Shown: positions 40,793 through 50,263, counted from the stretch's first letter. The stretch is 64,000 nt of DNA from Rhodobacteraceae bacterium UBA1943 (GCA_002336845.1 DDEX01000011.1:1-64000); one strand, 5' to 3'. A program made the numbers and translations. The notes: generated by a model not told the origin, from the sequence alone.

Positions 40793-43552
40793 ATGCCGCT
40801 TCCACCATCGGGGCCGGATCTGCTGATCCCGGCCCCGCAGCTTATCGATCCGCCTGCCTTGCTGGCCGCCATCGCCGCCGAAGTCGTTCCCGCCGGCGAC
40901 ACCCGCGAAAACCGTGCCGTTGCCGTGCGCCACCTGTCCGCTGCGAAAGCGCGCGCGAACGAGCTGTTGGCGGCAACCTACCGCGCCGCGCCACATGCTT
41001 CGCGGGCGCTGATCTCGGCACAATCGGCGCTGACCGACGGGCTGGTCTGGGTGGCGCTGTCGGTCGCACGCGACCTGTTGCACCCCCAGCCAAACCCCAG
41101 CAAGGGCGAGCGGATCGCGGTGGTGGCCGTGGGCGGCTATGGCCGCGCCGAAATGGCCCCCTATTCCGATGTCGATCTGCTGTTCCTGACGCCTTGGAAA
41201 GTTACCGGCTGGGCCGAAAGCGTCATCGAATCCATGCTTTATATCCTGTGGGATCTGAAGCTGAAGGTCGGCCATTCCAGCCGAACGGTGAAAGACTGCC
41301 TGCGACTGGGGCGCGAAGACATCACGATCCGCACCGCCCTGCTGGAACAGCGGTTCATCGCAGGCCACGCCCCCCTTGCGCAGGAACTGGGCGAGCGACT
41401 GTGGTCGGACCTGTTCCGCAACACCGGGCCGGAATTCATCGAGGCAAAACTGGCCGAACGGGCCGAACGCCACAAGCGGCAGGGCGGCCAACGCTATGTG
41501 CTGGAGCCCAACGTCAAAGAGGGCAAGGGCGGCCTGCGCGACCTGCAAACCCTTTACTGGATCGGCAAATACCTGCACCGCGTGCAATCGCCCGCCGGTC
41601 TTGTCGCGGCTGGCCTGCTCACCGACGATGAATTCGCCACCTTCCAGCGCGCGGAAGATTTCCTGTGGGCGGCGCGTTGCCACATGCATTACATCACCAA
41701 CCGCGCCACCGACCAGTTGACCTTCGATCTTCAGGTCGAGGTGGCAGAACGGATGGGCTATGCCGACGCCAACGGTCGCCGCGCCGTGGAAATCTTCATG
41801 CAGGACTATTTCCGCCATGCCACCCGCGTGGGCGAGTTGACCCGCATCTTCCTGACCGAGCTTGAGGCGCGGCACGTCAAGCCCGAAGCACGACTGAAAG
41901 GCATCTTCACGCGGAAACGGCTGAAGCCAGGCTATCGGCTGCTGCAAGGCCGCATAGACGTGGCCGACCCCTCGACCTTCCTGTTGGATCCGCTGAATTT
42001 CCTGCGCATCTTCGAGGAAGGGATGCGCACAGGCTATCTGATCCATCCCAATGCGATGCGCCTTCTGGCCGCCAATCTGGACCAGATGGACGACGATACC
42101 CGCGACAGCCCCGAGGCGGCGCGCATCTTCCTTGATCTGCTGTTGAAGCACGGCAACCCCGAGCGCGCCCTGCGCCGGATGAACGAACTGGGGGTGCTTT
42201 CGGCCTATATCCCCGAGTTTGAACCCATCGTCGCGATGATGCAGTTCAACGTCTATCACCACTATACGGTGGACGAACACATCATCCAGACCATCAGCGT
42301 GCTGGCCCAGATCGAGCGGGGCGAGCTGGTGGAAGACCTGCCGCTGTCGTCCTCCATCCTCAAGGCCGGGGTCAATCGCAAGGTGCTTTATGTGGCGCTG
42401 CTGCTGCACGACATCGGCAAGGGCAGGCCCGAAGACCATTCGATCCTCGGCGCGCAAATCGCTCGCCGCGTGGCGCCCCGTCTTGGGCTGAACGACGAGG
42501 AATGCGAGACGGTCGAATGGCTGGTGCGCTGGCACCTCCTCATGTCCGACATGGCGCAGAAACGCGACATCGGCGACCCGCGCACCGTGCGCGACTTTGC
42601 CAAGGCCGTGAAAACCCGCAAACGGCTGGATCTGCTGACCGTGCTTACCGTCTGCGACATTCGCGGCGTTGGTCCCGATACCTGGAACAACTGGAAGGCC
42701 ATGCTGGTCCGCCAGCTTCACGCCAGCACGACCGAGGCGCTGGAAAGCGGGCTTGAGAACTTCAACCGCGAAAAGCGCGAGGACGAGGCCAAGGCCGCCC
42801 TGCGTGCGCGCCTTTCCGGCTGGTCCACCACCGATCTGCGGGCCGAGGTGGGGCGGCACTACGCCCCCTACTGGCAGGGCCTGACCACCGACACGCAAGA
42901 GGTTTTCGCCCGACTGCTGCGCGACCTTGGCGATGATGAGATCCGCATCGACCTGCACCCCGAACCCAGCCGCGACGCCACCCGCGCCTGTTTCGCGCTG
43001 GCCGATCACCCCGGCATCTTCTCGCGCCTTGCAGGGGCCTTGGCACTGGTGGGGGCCAATGTGGTCGATGCCCGCACCTATACCTCGAAAGACGGCTATG
43101 CCACGGCGGTGTTCTGGATTCAGGACCGCGAGGGCAAGCCTTATGAGGTTTCGGGCCTGACCCGCCTGCGCCAGATGATCGAACGCACACTCAAGGGCGA
43201 GGTTGTCGCGCGCGAGGCTTTGGCAGGCCGCGACAAGGTGAAAAAGCGCGAGAAGGAATTCCGCTTTCCGACGCACATCACCTTCGACAACGAAGGGTCC
43301 GAGATTTACACCATCATCGAAGTCGATACCCGCGACCGTCCGGGCCTGCTTTATGACCTGACGCGCACGCTGGCGGCGAACAACATCTATATCGCCAGTG
43401 CCGTGATCGCGACCTATGGCCGCCAGGTGGTGGACAGCTTTTACGTCAAGGACATGTTCGGCCTGAAGCTGCACGCCAAGGGCAAGCAAGAGGCGCTGGA
43501 GCGCAAGCTGCGCCAGGCCATCACCGAAGGCGCCGAAAGGGCCGAGGCATGA
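40793..43552 (+). CDS. glnD: Bifunctional [protein-PII] uridylyltransferase / uridylyl-removing enzyme
   Basis: A 919-residue nitrogen sensor that adds UMP to PII at low glutamine and removes it at high glutamine. The nucleotidyltransferase motif GGYGRAEMAPYSDVDLLF lies near residue 105. The HD hydrolase core is LLLHDIGKGRPEDHS near residue 535. Two ACT domains fill the end (FALADHPGIFSRLAGALAL near residue 735; TRDRPGLLYDLTRTLA near residue 850). Complete length. It overlaps murJ by 4 bases. Confidence 0.96.
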   Translation: MPLPPSGPDLLIPAPQLIDPPALLAAIAAEVVPAGDTRENRAVAVRHLSAAKARANELLAATYRAAPHASRALISAQSALTDGLVWVALSVARDLLHPQPNPSKGERIAVVAVGGYGRAEMAPYSDVDLLFLTPWKVTGWAESVIESMLYILWDLKLKVGHSSRTVKDCLRLGREDITIRTALLEQRFIAGHAPLAQELGERLWSDLFRNTGPEFIEAKLAERAERHKRQGGQRYVLEPNVKEGKGGLRDLQTLYWIGKYLHRVQSPAGLVAAGLLTDDEFATFQRAEDFLWAARCHMHYITNRATDQLTFDLQVEVAERMGYADANGRRAVEIFMQDYFRHATRVGELTRIFLTELEARHVKPEARLKGIFTRKRLKPGYRLLQGRIDVADPSTFLLDPLNFLRIFEEGMRTGYLIHPNAMRLLAANLDQMDDDTRDSPEAARIFLDLLLKHGNPERALRRMNELGVLSAYIPEFEPIVAMMQFNVYHHYTVDEHIIQTISVLAQIERGELVEDLPLSSSILKAGVNRKVLYVALLLHDIGKGRPEDHSILGAQIARRVAPRLGLNDEECETVEWLVRWHLLMSDMAQKRDIGDPRTVRDFAKAVKTRKRLDLLTVLTVCDIRGVGPDTWNNWKAMLVRQLHASTTEALESGLENFNREKREDEAKAALRARLSGWSTTDLRAEVGRHYAPYWQGLTTDTQEVFARLLRDLGDDEIRIDLHPEPSRDATRACFALADHPGIFSRLAGALALVGANVVDARTYTSKDGYATAVFWIQDREGKPYEVSGLTRLRQMIERTLKGEVVAREALAGRDKVKKREKEFRFPTHITFDNEGSEIYTIIEVDTRDRPGLLYDLTRTLAANNIYIASAVIATYGRQVVDSFYVKDMFGLKLHAKGKQEALERKLRQAITEGAERAEA

Positions 43553-45090
43553 AGCCGATCTCGCTGATCCGCTCGGTCATCGTAGTTGGCGGATGGACGC
43601 TGCTGTCGCGTGGCGCGGGCTTTGTGCGCGATGCGATGATGGCGGCCTATCTGGGCACCGGGGCGATGGCCGATGCCTTCAACGTGGCCTTCTCTCTGCC
43701 GAACATGTTTCGCCGCTTCTTTGCCGAGGGCGCGTTCAATCAGGCCTTCGTGCCGATGTTCGCCAAAAAGCTGGAATCGGGCGAGGATGCCAGCGGCTTT
43801 GCTGAAGATGCCTTCAACGGGATGGCCGCGATCCTGACTGTCTTTTCCATCATCGGCACCTTTGCCATGCCGCTGCTGGTCTGGGCCATGGCCTCGGGCT
43901 TTGTCGGGAATGAGCGGTTCGATCTGGCGGTGATCTATGGCCAGATCGGGTTCAACTATATCCTGTTCATCTCGCTGGTGGCCCTTCTGTCCGGTGTGCT
44001 GAACGCCTATGGCCACTTTACCGAGGCCGGGTTCGTGCCCGTCCTCCTCAACCTGATCTTCATCGCCGCGATGTGGCTTGCCGCATTTGCAGGCTGGAAC
44101 ATGGGGATGACGCTGGCCTGGTGCGTGCCGGTCACGGGTGTGGTGCAGCTTGCCTTCACCATGTTTTCGGCCCACCGTGTCGGCTTTCGCTATCACCTGC
44201 GCCTGCCACGCCTGACGCCCGAGTTGAAGCGGCTGGCGATCATCGCCGCCCCTGCCGTGCTGGCGGGTGGCGTGGTGCAGATCAACATGATCGTGGGCCG
44301 TCAGGTGGCGAGTTACACCGAGGGCGCGGTGTCGTGGCTGGTCTATGCCGACCGGCTTTACCAACTGCCCCTCGGTGTTGTCGCCACCGCCATCGGCACC
44401 GTCCTGCTGCCCGATCTCGCTCGCCGCCTGCGGGCAGGCGACGCGATCGGCGGCCGCGCCAGCTTCAACCGGGGAACCGAGTTCGGGCTGGCGCTGACCC
44501 TGCCTGCCGCCGTGGCGCTGGTGGTCATCGCCTGGCCGCTGACGCAGGTGCTCTATCAGCGCGGGGCCTTCACCGCGACCGACACCGATGCCACGGCCCT
44601 TGTGCTGGCTATCTATGGCGCGGGCCTGCCGGCCTTCGTGCTGACCAAGGTGCTGCAACCGCTGTACTATGCCCGCGAAGACAGCCGCAGCCCGTTCCGC
44701 TTTGCCGTCATCTCGATGGTGGTCAACGCCGCCATCGCCTTTGGCGGAATGCCCCTGATCGGCTTTTCCGCCGCCGCCTGGGCCACCACCATCGCGGGCT
44801 GGTTCATGGCCGCGCAACTGTGGTGGGGCGCAAGGGCGATGGGAGATGAAGCGCGGTTCGATGACCGGATGCGCCAGCGCCTGCCGCGCATCCTGATCGC
44901 CTGCATCGTCATGGGCGCAGTGTTGGCCGGGCTGGCCTGGATGCTGGAACCGGCACTGGCCAGCCGGGGCTGGCGTTATGCGGCGCTGGCCGGGTTGGTT
45001 GCCGCCGGGATCGTCAGCTACTTCGGCACCGGCTTTGCCATCGGCGCCTTCCGAGCGGCGGACCTGAAATCCTTCCGCCGTCAGCGCTGA
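43549..45090 (+). CDS. murJ: Lipid II flippase
   Basis: A 513-residue membrane protein with 14 helices of the MOP superfamily, which flips the peptidoglycan precursor lipid II. LLSRGAGFVRDAMMAAYLG, ADAFNVAFSLPNMFRRFFAEGAFNQAFVP are the family signature including the essential arginines; LQPLYYAREDSRSPFRFA is another conserved segment. Coupled to glnD by a 4-base overlap. Its last 10 bases overlap the convergent rhomboid-like gene. Confidence 0.95.
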   Translation: MKPISLIRSVIVVGGWTLLSRGAGFVRDAMMAAYLGTGAMADAFNVAFSLPNMFRRFFAEGAFNQAFVPMFAKKLESGEDASGFAEDAFNGMAAILTVFSIIGTFAMPLLVWAMASGFVGNERFDLAVIYGQIGFNYILFISLVALLSGVLNAYGHFTEAGFVPVLLNLIFIAAMWLAAFAGWNMGMTLAWCVPVTGVVQLAFTMFSAHRVGFRYHLRLPRLTPELKRLAIIAAPAVLAGGVVQINMIVGRQVASYTEGAVSWLVYADRLYQLPLGVVATAIGTVLLPDLARRLRAGDAIGGRASFNRGTEFGLALTLPAAVALVVIAWPLTQVLYQRGAFTATDTDATALVLAIYGAGLPAFVLTKVLQPLYYAREDSRSPFRFAVISMVVNAAIAFGGMPLIGFSAAAWATTIAGWFMAAQLWWGARAMGDEARFDDRMRQRLPRILIACIVMGAVLAGLAWMLEPALASRGWRYAALAGLVAAGIVSYFGTGFAIGAFRAADLKSFRRQR

Positions 45091-45767
45091 CGAATGCGCG
45101 CATAAACCTCGCGCGCGCCGCCCGGCGAGACGATGTAGGACATCAGGAACCCGCAGGCAAACCCCGCGAGTTCCGCCACCACGTCCCACCCCCAGCCCGC
45201 GATCGGCGCCAGCAGCAGACGGAACAACAGCAGCATCCCGATCATGGAAAACGCCCGCCAGCGTTTCGCCCCGTCGTTCCGCAGCCGATGCCACAGCACG
45301 AAGGTAAAGCCCCCGATCAGTCCGTAGATCGGCACCCACCCCCCGATCAGCGGTGTCTGGATCGTCGGCAGCACGGCGGTATAAACCAGCGCCCCCACGG
45401 CGCCGGACAGCACAAAGATCGCCAGAACCGCCCACCAGCGGAAGGCCTCGCCCACGAACTTGCCCAAGGCCAGCAGGAACACCGCGACAAAAAGCAGGTG
45501 GCTGACCGACAGATGCACGAACGGATAGCTGACCAGCCGCCACATCCCGTTCAGCGGGTATTGATGCGCCTCGACCATGGCGCGCATGAATACCGGAGAA
45601 TAGGCCATCTCCTGCACCGCCGCCGACCGCCAGCCGATGGCATTCGGCCCGCCTACCAAACCGGCCTCGCCTGCGGACAGCACCACCTCCAGCGCGATCA
45701 TCGGCAAGACCAGCGCCCAGACCACCCACGGAACGGGGTTCAGCGGCGAAACCTTTTCTTCCTGCAT
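45081..45767 (-). CDS. Rhomboid-fold membrane protein without catalytic residues
   Basis: A 228-residue protein with about six helices. WRLVSYPFVHLSVSHLLFVAVFLLALGK fits the rhomboid helix 2 with its HxxxxHxxxN-like histidines, though the terminal Asn is replaced. Where active rhomboids have GxSG, this one reads PIYGLIGG: the serine is replaced by tyrosine. Where the catalytic histidine is expected (HxxGxxxG), it reads ELAGFACG. It therefore looks like a pseudoprotease (iRhom/derlin-like in principle). ATG 45767 gives the natural start. Convergent with murJ, divergent from trpS. Confidence 0.75.
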   Translation of the reverse strand: MQEEKVSPLNPVPWVVWALVLPMIALEVVLSAGEAGLVGGPNAIGWRSAAVQEMAYSPVFMRAMVEAHQYPLNGMWRLVSYPFVHLSVSHLLFVAVFLLALGKFVGEAFRWWAVLAIFVLSGAVGALVYTAVLPTIQTPLIGGWVPIYGLIGGFTFVLWHRLRNDGAKRWRAFSMIGMLLLFRLLLAPIAGWGWDVVAELAGFACGFLMSYIVSPGGAREVYARIRQR

Positions 45768-45849
45768 CCTGCACCTCTGCGGGGCATGATTGACGCCCCT
45801 TCCCACCAGCGATAAGCCCGTTGGGCACAACTTTCCAGAGGAACACCCG

Positions 45850-46911
45850 ATGTCCGAGCCGGTCCAAACGCCTCAGACCCAAGCCAGCGCCCGCTTCACG
45901 CCCCGCATCTTCTCGGGCATCCAGCCGTCGGGCGGCCTGACCCTTGGCAATTACCTTGGCGCGCTGAAACGCTTTGTCGAAAAGCAGGATGAGGGGATCG
46001 AGACGATCTATTGCCTTGTCGATATGCACGCCATAACCGTCTGGCAAGACCCGGATCGCCTGCGCCAGCAAACCCGCGAAGGGGCAGCGGCCTTCATCGC
46101 CGCGGGCATCGACCCGGCGCGGTCTATCCTGTTCAACCAATCGCAGGTTTCGGCCCATGCCGAGCTTGCATGGATCTTCAACTGCGTCGCCCGGCTTGGC
46201 TGGATGAACCGCATGACCCAGTTCAAGGACAAGACTGCTGGCAAGAATGCCGAGGCGGCGAGCCTTGGGCTTTACGCCTACCCCAGCCTGATGGCCGCCG
46301 ACATCATGGCCTATCACGCCACCATGGTTCCGGTGGGAGAGGATCAGAAACAGCATCTGGAGCTGACCCGCGACATCGCGATCAAGTTCAACAATGATTA
46401 CGGCGTCGATTTTTTCCCCGTAGTCGAACCACTGATCGAAGGGGCCGCCACGCGCGTGATGAGCCTTCGCGACGGCACCAAAAAGATGTCGAAATCCGAC
46501 CCCTCGGACCAAAGCCGCATCAACCTGACCGATGATGCCGACATGATCGCCGCCAAAATCCGCAAGGCCAAGACCGACCCCGAGCCTCTGCCCGGTTCGG
46601 TCGATGGTCTGCGCGACCGGCCTGAGGCGAAGAACCTGGTGAACATCTACGCCGCATTGTCCGGCCAGACGGTAGCCGAGGTCATTGCTGACAACGCCGG
46701 TGCCCAGTTCGGCACCTTCAAGCCCAGGCTGGCCGATCTGGCGGTGGCGAAACTGTCGCCGATCACCACGGAAATGAACCGCCTGATGAAAGACCCCGCC
46801 GAGATCGACCGCATCCTCGGCAACGGCGCCGACCGCGCCGAAGCCATCGCGCGGCCGATATTGGAGCGGACCAAGGACATCGTGGGGATGATCCGCTCTC
46901 GCGGGCGCTGA
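45850..46911 (+). CDS. trpS: Tryptophanyl-tRNA synthetase
   Basis: A 353-residue class I synthetase. FSGIQPSGGLTLGNYLGAL contains the HIGH-equivalent motif, LMAADIMAYHATMVPVGEDQKQHLELTRDIA is diagnostic, and KKMSKSDPSD is the KMSKS loop near residue 212. Complete and normal length. Start ATG 45850 has GAGGAA upstream. The stop overlaps the ATG of the next gene (TGATG). Confidence 0.95.
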   Translation: MSEPVQTPQTQASARFTPRIFSGIQPSGGLTLGNYLGALKRFVEKQDEGIETIYCLVDMHAITVWQDPDRLRQQTREGAAAFIAAGIDPARSILFNQSQVSAHAELAWIFNCVARLGWMNRMTQFKDKTAGKNAEAASLGLYAYPSLMAADIMAYHATMVPVGEDQKQHLELTRDIAIKFNNDYGVDFFPVVEPLIEGAATRVMSLRDGTKKMSKSDPSDQSRINLTDDADMIAAKIRKAKTDPEPLPGSVDGLRDRPEAKNLVNIYAALSGQTVAEVIADNAGAQFGTFKPRLADLAVAKLSPITTEMNRLMKDPAEIDRILGNGADRAEAIARPILERTKDIVGMIRSRGR

Positions 46912-47993
46912 TGCGGCGGCGGCTGGCCCGCCTTGCCCTGACAGGCGTTCTGGCGGCTTCGGTCGCCGGAACGGGAATGACGGTGGTGCGTATCGCCCAC
47001 GATCCGTTGGCTATCGCTTTTCGCGCGGCAACCGCGGCAGAGATCCGGGCCGAAACCGACCGGATGTTGGCCCAAACTGCCACACCAGAGGCCCTTACCG
47101 CGCGGATTGAGGCACGACTGGCAGAATCTCCGCGCAACTGGTTGGCGCTGGATGCGTTGCGCGAGTTGTCTGCCGAACGCGGCATCGCCCTGCAGCCCGA
47201 CCTGATCATGCGGTTCGATCAGACGCGTAAGGACGACCACGGCTATCTGGCGCAAGCCGCCTCTTGTGCCATCTGCGCCTTTGACGCCGCGCGATGCAGC
47301 CTGACTCAGGTGATGATGTGCAATGCCCCCGTCGCCCTTACCCCGGTGGGGGATATGTTGGGCATCACGCGCGCCGGGGTGGCCTATGCCAGCGGTGAAG
47401 AGGTGGACCGCATCGACCTTGCGCTGTCGGTCGTGGGCCTTGGGGCGACCGCTGCCGTGATCGCTTCGGGAGGTTCGTCGATCGCGGTCAAGGCGGGTGC
47501 CGGGCTGGCAAAGACAGCACGCAAGATGGGCCGCCTGTCGCCGCGCCTTGTCAGCATGGCGACCGATGCGGTGCGCGAAGGGGTGGATTGGGCGCGTCTG
47601 CCTGCCGTTCGCTCGCTGGACGATCTGAATGCGGCGATCAGGGCCGATGCCTTCTTGCCGCTGACCAACACCCTTGCCGACCTGGAGCGGGTGCGAACTG
47701 CCACCAACGCGACCACCGTGCTGCATCTTTTGCCGCTGGTCGATGATGCCGACGATGCCCGCAAACTGGCCCTGACCAGCGAGGCGCTGGGGCCACGCCT
47801 GGTCGGGAGGGCCGAGATGCTGGGCAAGGCACGTCTGTTCCGCGCCACGCTGCGGCTGGGGGAACTTGCCTGGGGGCTTTTTGCCTCGGTCACGGCCCTG
47901 GTTCTGGCACTGGCCGGCATGGCGGGCCATATGGGCCAGACGCTTGCCCTGCGTCTGCTGCGTCGGGCCGCAGCAAAGCCCAAACCGCGTTAG
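46911..47993 (+). CDS. Uncharacterised membrane protein
   Basis: A 360-residue protein of unknown function, translationally coupled to trpS. It has an N-terminal helix (residues 6-25), a cysteine-rich segment SCAICAFDAARC...MMCNAP near residues 114-137, a Gly/Ala-rich hydrophobic stretch near residues 168-200, and a C-terminal helix (about residues 320-345) ending in a basic tail. The four cysteines may form disulfides in the periplasm or bind metal. I know similar hypothetical proteins beside trpS in Rhodobacteraceae but no function. Confidence 0.7.
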   Translation: MRRRLARLALTGVLAASVAGTGMTVVRIAHDPLAIAFRAATAAEIRAETDRMLAQTATPEALTARIEARLAESPRNWLALDALRELSAERGIALQPDLIMRFDQTRKDDHGYLAQAASCAICAFDAARCSLTQVMMCNAPVALTPVGDMLGITRAGVAYASGEEVDRIDLALSVVGLGATAAVIASGGSSIAVKAGAGLAKTARKMGRLSPRLVSMATDAVREGVDWARLPAVRSLDDLNAAIRADAFLPLTNTLADLERVRTATNATTVLHLLPLVDDADDARKLALTSEALGPRLVGRAEMLGKARLFRATLRLGELAWGLFASVTALVLALAGMAGHMGQTLALRLLRRAAAKPKPR

Positions 47994-48089
47994 GGCGTCA
48001 CGGAATCGATTCACTCCCCTGCCAGTCTGGTCTCGGGGGGGCCCCGCCCCCATCTGTCCCCGCTCGCTGGCCCGCGCTATTTGGGCCGC

Positions 48090-48121
48090 GCCCCCGGCTC
48101 CCCCCGGACCGGGGGCTTTTT
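48090..48121 (+). terminator. Intrinsic terminator after the trpS operon
   Basis: An 8-base perfect GC stem (48090-48097 with 48109-48116), an 11-base loop and TTTTT (48117-48121). It lies about 95 bases after the stop at 47993 and before the universal stress gene. Confidence 0.75.
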
Positions 48122-48202
48122 CTTGTCTGCCCCAGCCATGTCGCGGCCATGCTTGCGGTTCGCCGTGCCATCGGCAATGATCGCGGCTGAAGGGGAGAAA
48201 TC

Positions 48203-48658
48203 ATGCGTAAGTTTCTCGTCGTTCTCGACGATACCCGCGAATGCCTGAACGCGATGCGTTACGCCGCGATGCGGGCGGCCCATACCGGCGGCGGCGTGCA
48301 GATCCTGTCGATCATCCCACCGGATGAGTTTCAGCACTGGATGGGCGTGGCCGACCTGATGCGCGCCGAGGCGCGCGAGCGGATCGAGGCGCATTTCGAG
48401 GTTTTCGCCAAATGGATGCGCGACAAGCAGGGGGTGAACCCCGAGCTTGTGATCCGTGAGGGCGACCCTGTGAACGAAATCCTTTCGCAGGTGCGCGAAG
48501 ACAGCCACGTCTCGGTTCTGGTTCTGGGCGCGGGCACCGAAAAGAATGGCCCCGGCCCGCTTGTCAACCATCTGACGCGCAACTCCGGCACCCTGCCCGT
48601 GCCCATTACCATCGTGCCGGGCGATATGTCGAAAGAGCGGCTTGAGGCGATTACCTGA
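48203..48658 (+). CDS. Universal stress protein
   Basis: A 151-residue UspA-fold protein: KFLVVLDDTRECLNAMRYAA at the start, LVIREGDPVNEILSQV, and VLVLGAGTEKNGPGPLVNHL near residue 105, which is related to the G-x2-G-x9-G(S/T) ATP-binding loop. Role in stress survival by family. AAGGGGAG precedes ATG 48203. Two bases separate its stop from the racemase-like gene. Confidence 0.88.
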   Translation: MRKFLVVLDDTRECLNAMRYAAMRAAHTGGGVQILSIIPPDEFQHWMGVADLMRAEARERIEAHFEVFAKWMRDKQGVNPELVIREGDPVNEILSQVREDSHVSVLVLGAGTEKNGPGPLVNHLTRNSGTLPVPITIVPGDMSKERLEAIT

Positions 48659-48660
48659 GG

Positions 48661-49353
48661 ATGAAGACCATCGGTATTCTGGGTGGCATGTCCGCCACCT
48701 CGACCCAGGTTTATTATCATAGCCTGTGCGAGCTGACGCGAGAGACCCTTGGCGGATTGCATTCGCCCGACCTGATCCTGCGCTCGGTCGATTTTGCCCC
48801 CATCGCGGCGGCGCAGGCCAAAGGTGACTGGCAGGCCCTGGGCCAGCAATTGAACCACGAGGTACGGCGGCTGGAACGCGCCGGTGCAGAACTGATCGTT
48901 CTGGCCACGAACACCATGCACAAGCTGGCAGAGCCAATGATGACCGGGGTTTCGATCCCGCTGATCCACATTGCCGAGGCTACGGCCAAGGCAATCGTGG
49001 CGGCGGGGCTGCATCGGCCGGGCCTGATGGCCACCGCCTTCACGATGGAGCAATCCTTTTACACCGATACCTTGCGTGCGGCAGGCCTTTCGCCCCTTAT
49101 TCCCGGCGTGCAAGACCGGGCAGAGGTGCATCGCATCATCTATGAAGAACTGTGCCGCGATGTGATCACTGCTCCCTCCCGCGCGGCTTTCGAAGGCGTG
49201 GCGAACCGGCTGGCAGACGCCGGGGCCGATAGCCTGATCCTTGGCTGCACCGAGGTGGGCCTGCTGCTCGGGCCGCACAATGTGGCAATACCGGTGTTCG
49301 ACACGGTCGAAATCCACTGCCGCGCCGCACTGGCGGCAGCCTTGGCGGGATAA
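48661..49353 (+). CDS. Aspartate/glutamate racemase-family protein
   Basis: A 230-residue protein beginning TIGILGGMSATSTQVYYHSL. In the family two cysteines normally act as bases. Here the first motif is ATNTMHK near residue 83, with Thr in the catalytic place, and the second is LILGCTEVGLL near residue 193 with Cys. E. coli YgeA (broad or L-Asp/Glu racemase) has the same TNTMH layout and is, to my knowledge, active. A racemase or a related lyase are both possible. In an operon with the stress protein. Confidence 0.78.
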   Translation: MKTIGILGGMSATSTQVYYHSLCELTRETLGGLHSPDLILRSVDFAPIAAAQAKGDWQALGQQLNHEVRRLERAGAELIVLATNTMHKLAEPMMTGVSIPLIHIAEATAKAIVAAGLHRPGLMATAFTMEQSFYTDTLRAAGLSPLIPGVQDRAEVHRIIYEELCRDVITAPSRAAFEGVANRLADAGADSLILGCTEVGLLLGPHNVAIPVFDTVEIHCRAALAAALAG

Positions 49354-49453
49354 TCCTGCCGCAAGACGTCATGCGGGCAGTGCAAGGCACCATCCCGCAT
49401 CTGTCGCTTTCTGCGCCGCAGCAACGCGCCTATATGGGCAGCGGGGAGGACGG

Positions 49454-49636
49454 ATGAAGGAATTTATCATGTCCAGACAAGTAAAGCTGGTCCCCGCCGA
49501 TGCCACGCCCGTCGAAGTGCCCGGCCTTGCCTATTTCACCGAGGCCGTGATTGCCGCCGCCGCCGACAAGGTCGCGCGCAAGCCTGCGAAGACGGCGGCC
49601 CTTGACCAGATGTTCGCCTACTACAGCGCGGAATGA
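49454..49636 (+). CDS. Small conserved-looking protein, 60 residues
   Basis: A 60-residue frame with an excellent Shine-Dalgarno (GGGGAGGA) before ATG 49454; a second ATG at 49469 is also possible. It is mostly alpha-helical with AVIAAAADKVARKPAKTAALDQMFAYYSAE in its second half. No signal peptide or domain is seen. I recall short proteins like this in Rhodobacteraceae but no function. 69 bases separate it from the nfu gene. Confidence 0.6.
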   Translation: MKEFIMSRQVKLVPADATPVEVPGLAYFTEAVIAAAADKVARKPAKTAALDQMFAYYSAE

Positions 49637-49705
49637 TCGGGCAGCGACCTTGACTTGACCCCGGCCGGGGCGCATATCCGACTGGAATAGTAGGGAAGCC
49701 CCGCC

Positions 49706-50263
49706 ATGTTCATCCAGACCGAATCCACGCCGAATCCCGCCACGCTGAAGTTCCTGCCCGGCCAATCGGTGCTGGAGATGGGCGCGGCAGATTTCCCCAA
49801 CGCCGACAGCGCCGCGAAATCGCCACTGGCTGCACGGGTCTTTGCGGTTCCCGGTGTGAGCGGGGTCTTCCTCGGCACCGATTTCGTGACCGTGACCAAA
49901 GCCGACGACATCGAATGGCAGCACATCAAGCCCGCCATTCTTGGCGCGATCATGGAGCATTACCAGTCCGGGGCCCCCGCGATCGAGGGTGAGGGGCAGG
50001 CCGCCCACGCCAGTCATGATGGCCCCGATGGCGATATCGTCAGCCAGATCAAGGAACTGCTCGATACCCGCGTCCGCCCCGCCGTGGCGCAGGATGGCGG
50101 CGATATCACCTTCCACGGCTTCGACCGGGGCGTGGTTTACCTGCACATGAAGGGGGCCTGCGCCGGTTGTCCGTCTTCGACGCTCACGCTGAAAATGGGC
50201 ATCGAGAACCTGCTGCGCCACTATATCCCCGAGGTGACCGAGGTTCGTCCCGTTGCCGCCTAA
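49706..50263 (+). CDS. Nfu-type Fe-S cluster scaffold protein (NifU C-terminal family)
   Basis: A 185-residue Nfu. The N-terminal Nfu_N domain begins MFIQTESTPNPATLKFLPG, the C-terminal NifU-like domain has ARPAVAQDGGDI-like RPAVAQDGGDITF and the cluster ligands CAGCPSS near residue 153. It carries an Fe-S cluster to target enzymes. AGGGAAG lies before ATG 49706. Its end overlaps the TTG start of tsaB by 11 bases. Confidence 0.93.
   Translation: MFIQTESTPNPATLKFLPGQSVLEMGAADFPNADSAAKSPLAARVFAVPGVSGVFLGTDFVTVTKADDIEWQHIKPAILGAIMEHYQSGAPAIEGEGQAAHASHDGPDGDIVSQIKELLDTRVRPAVAQDGGDITFHGFDRGVVYLHMKGACAGCPSSTLTLKMGIENLLRHYIPEVTEVRPVAA

Noticed and set aside
43441..46512. Minus-strand open frame of 1023 codons across murJ and trpS
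   Set aside because: It spans three genes with clear families on other frames and has no domain features; antisense shadow.
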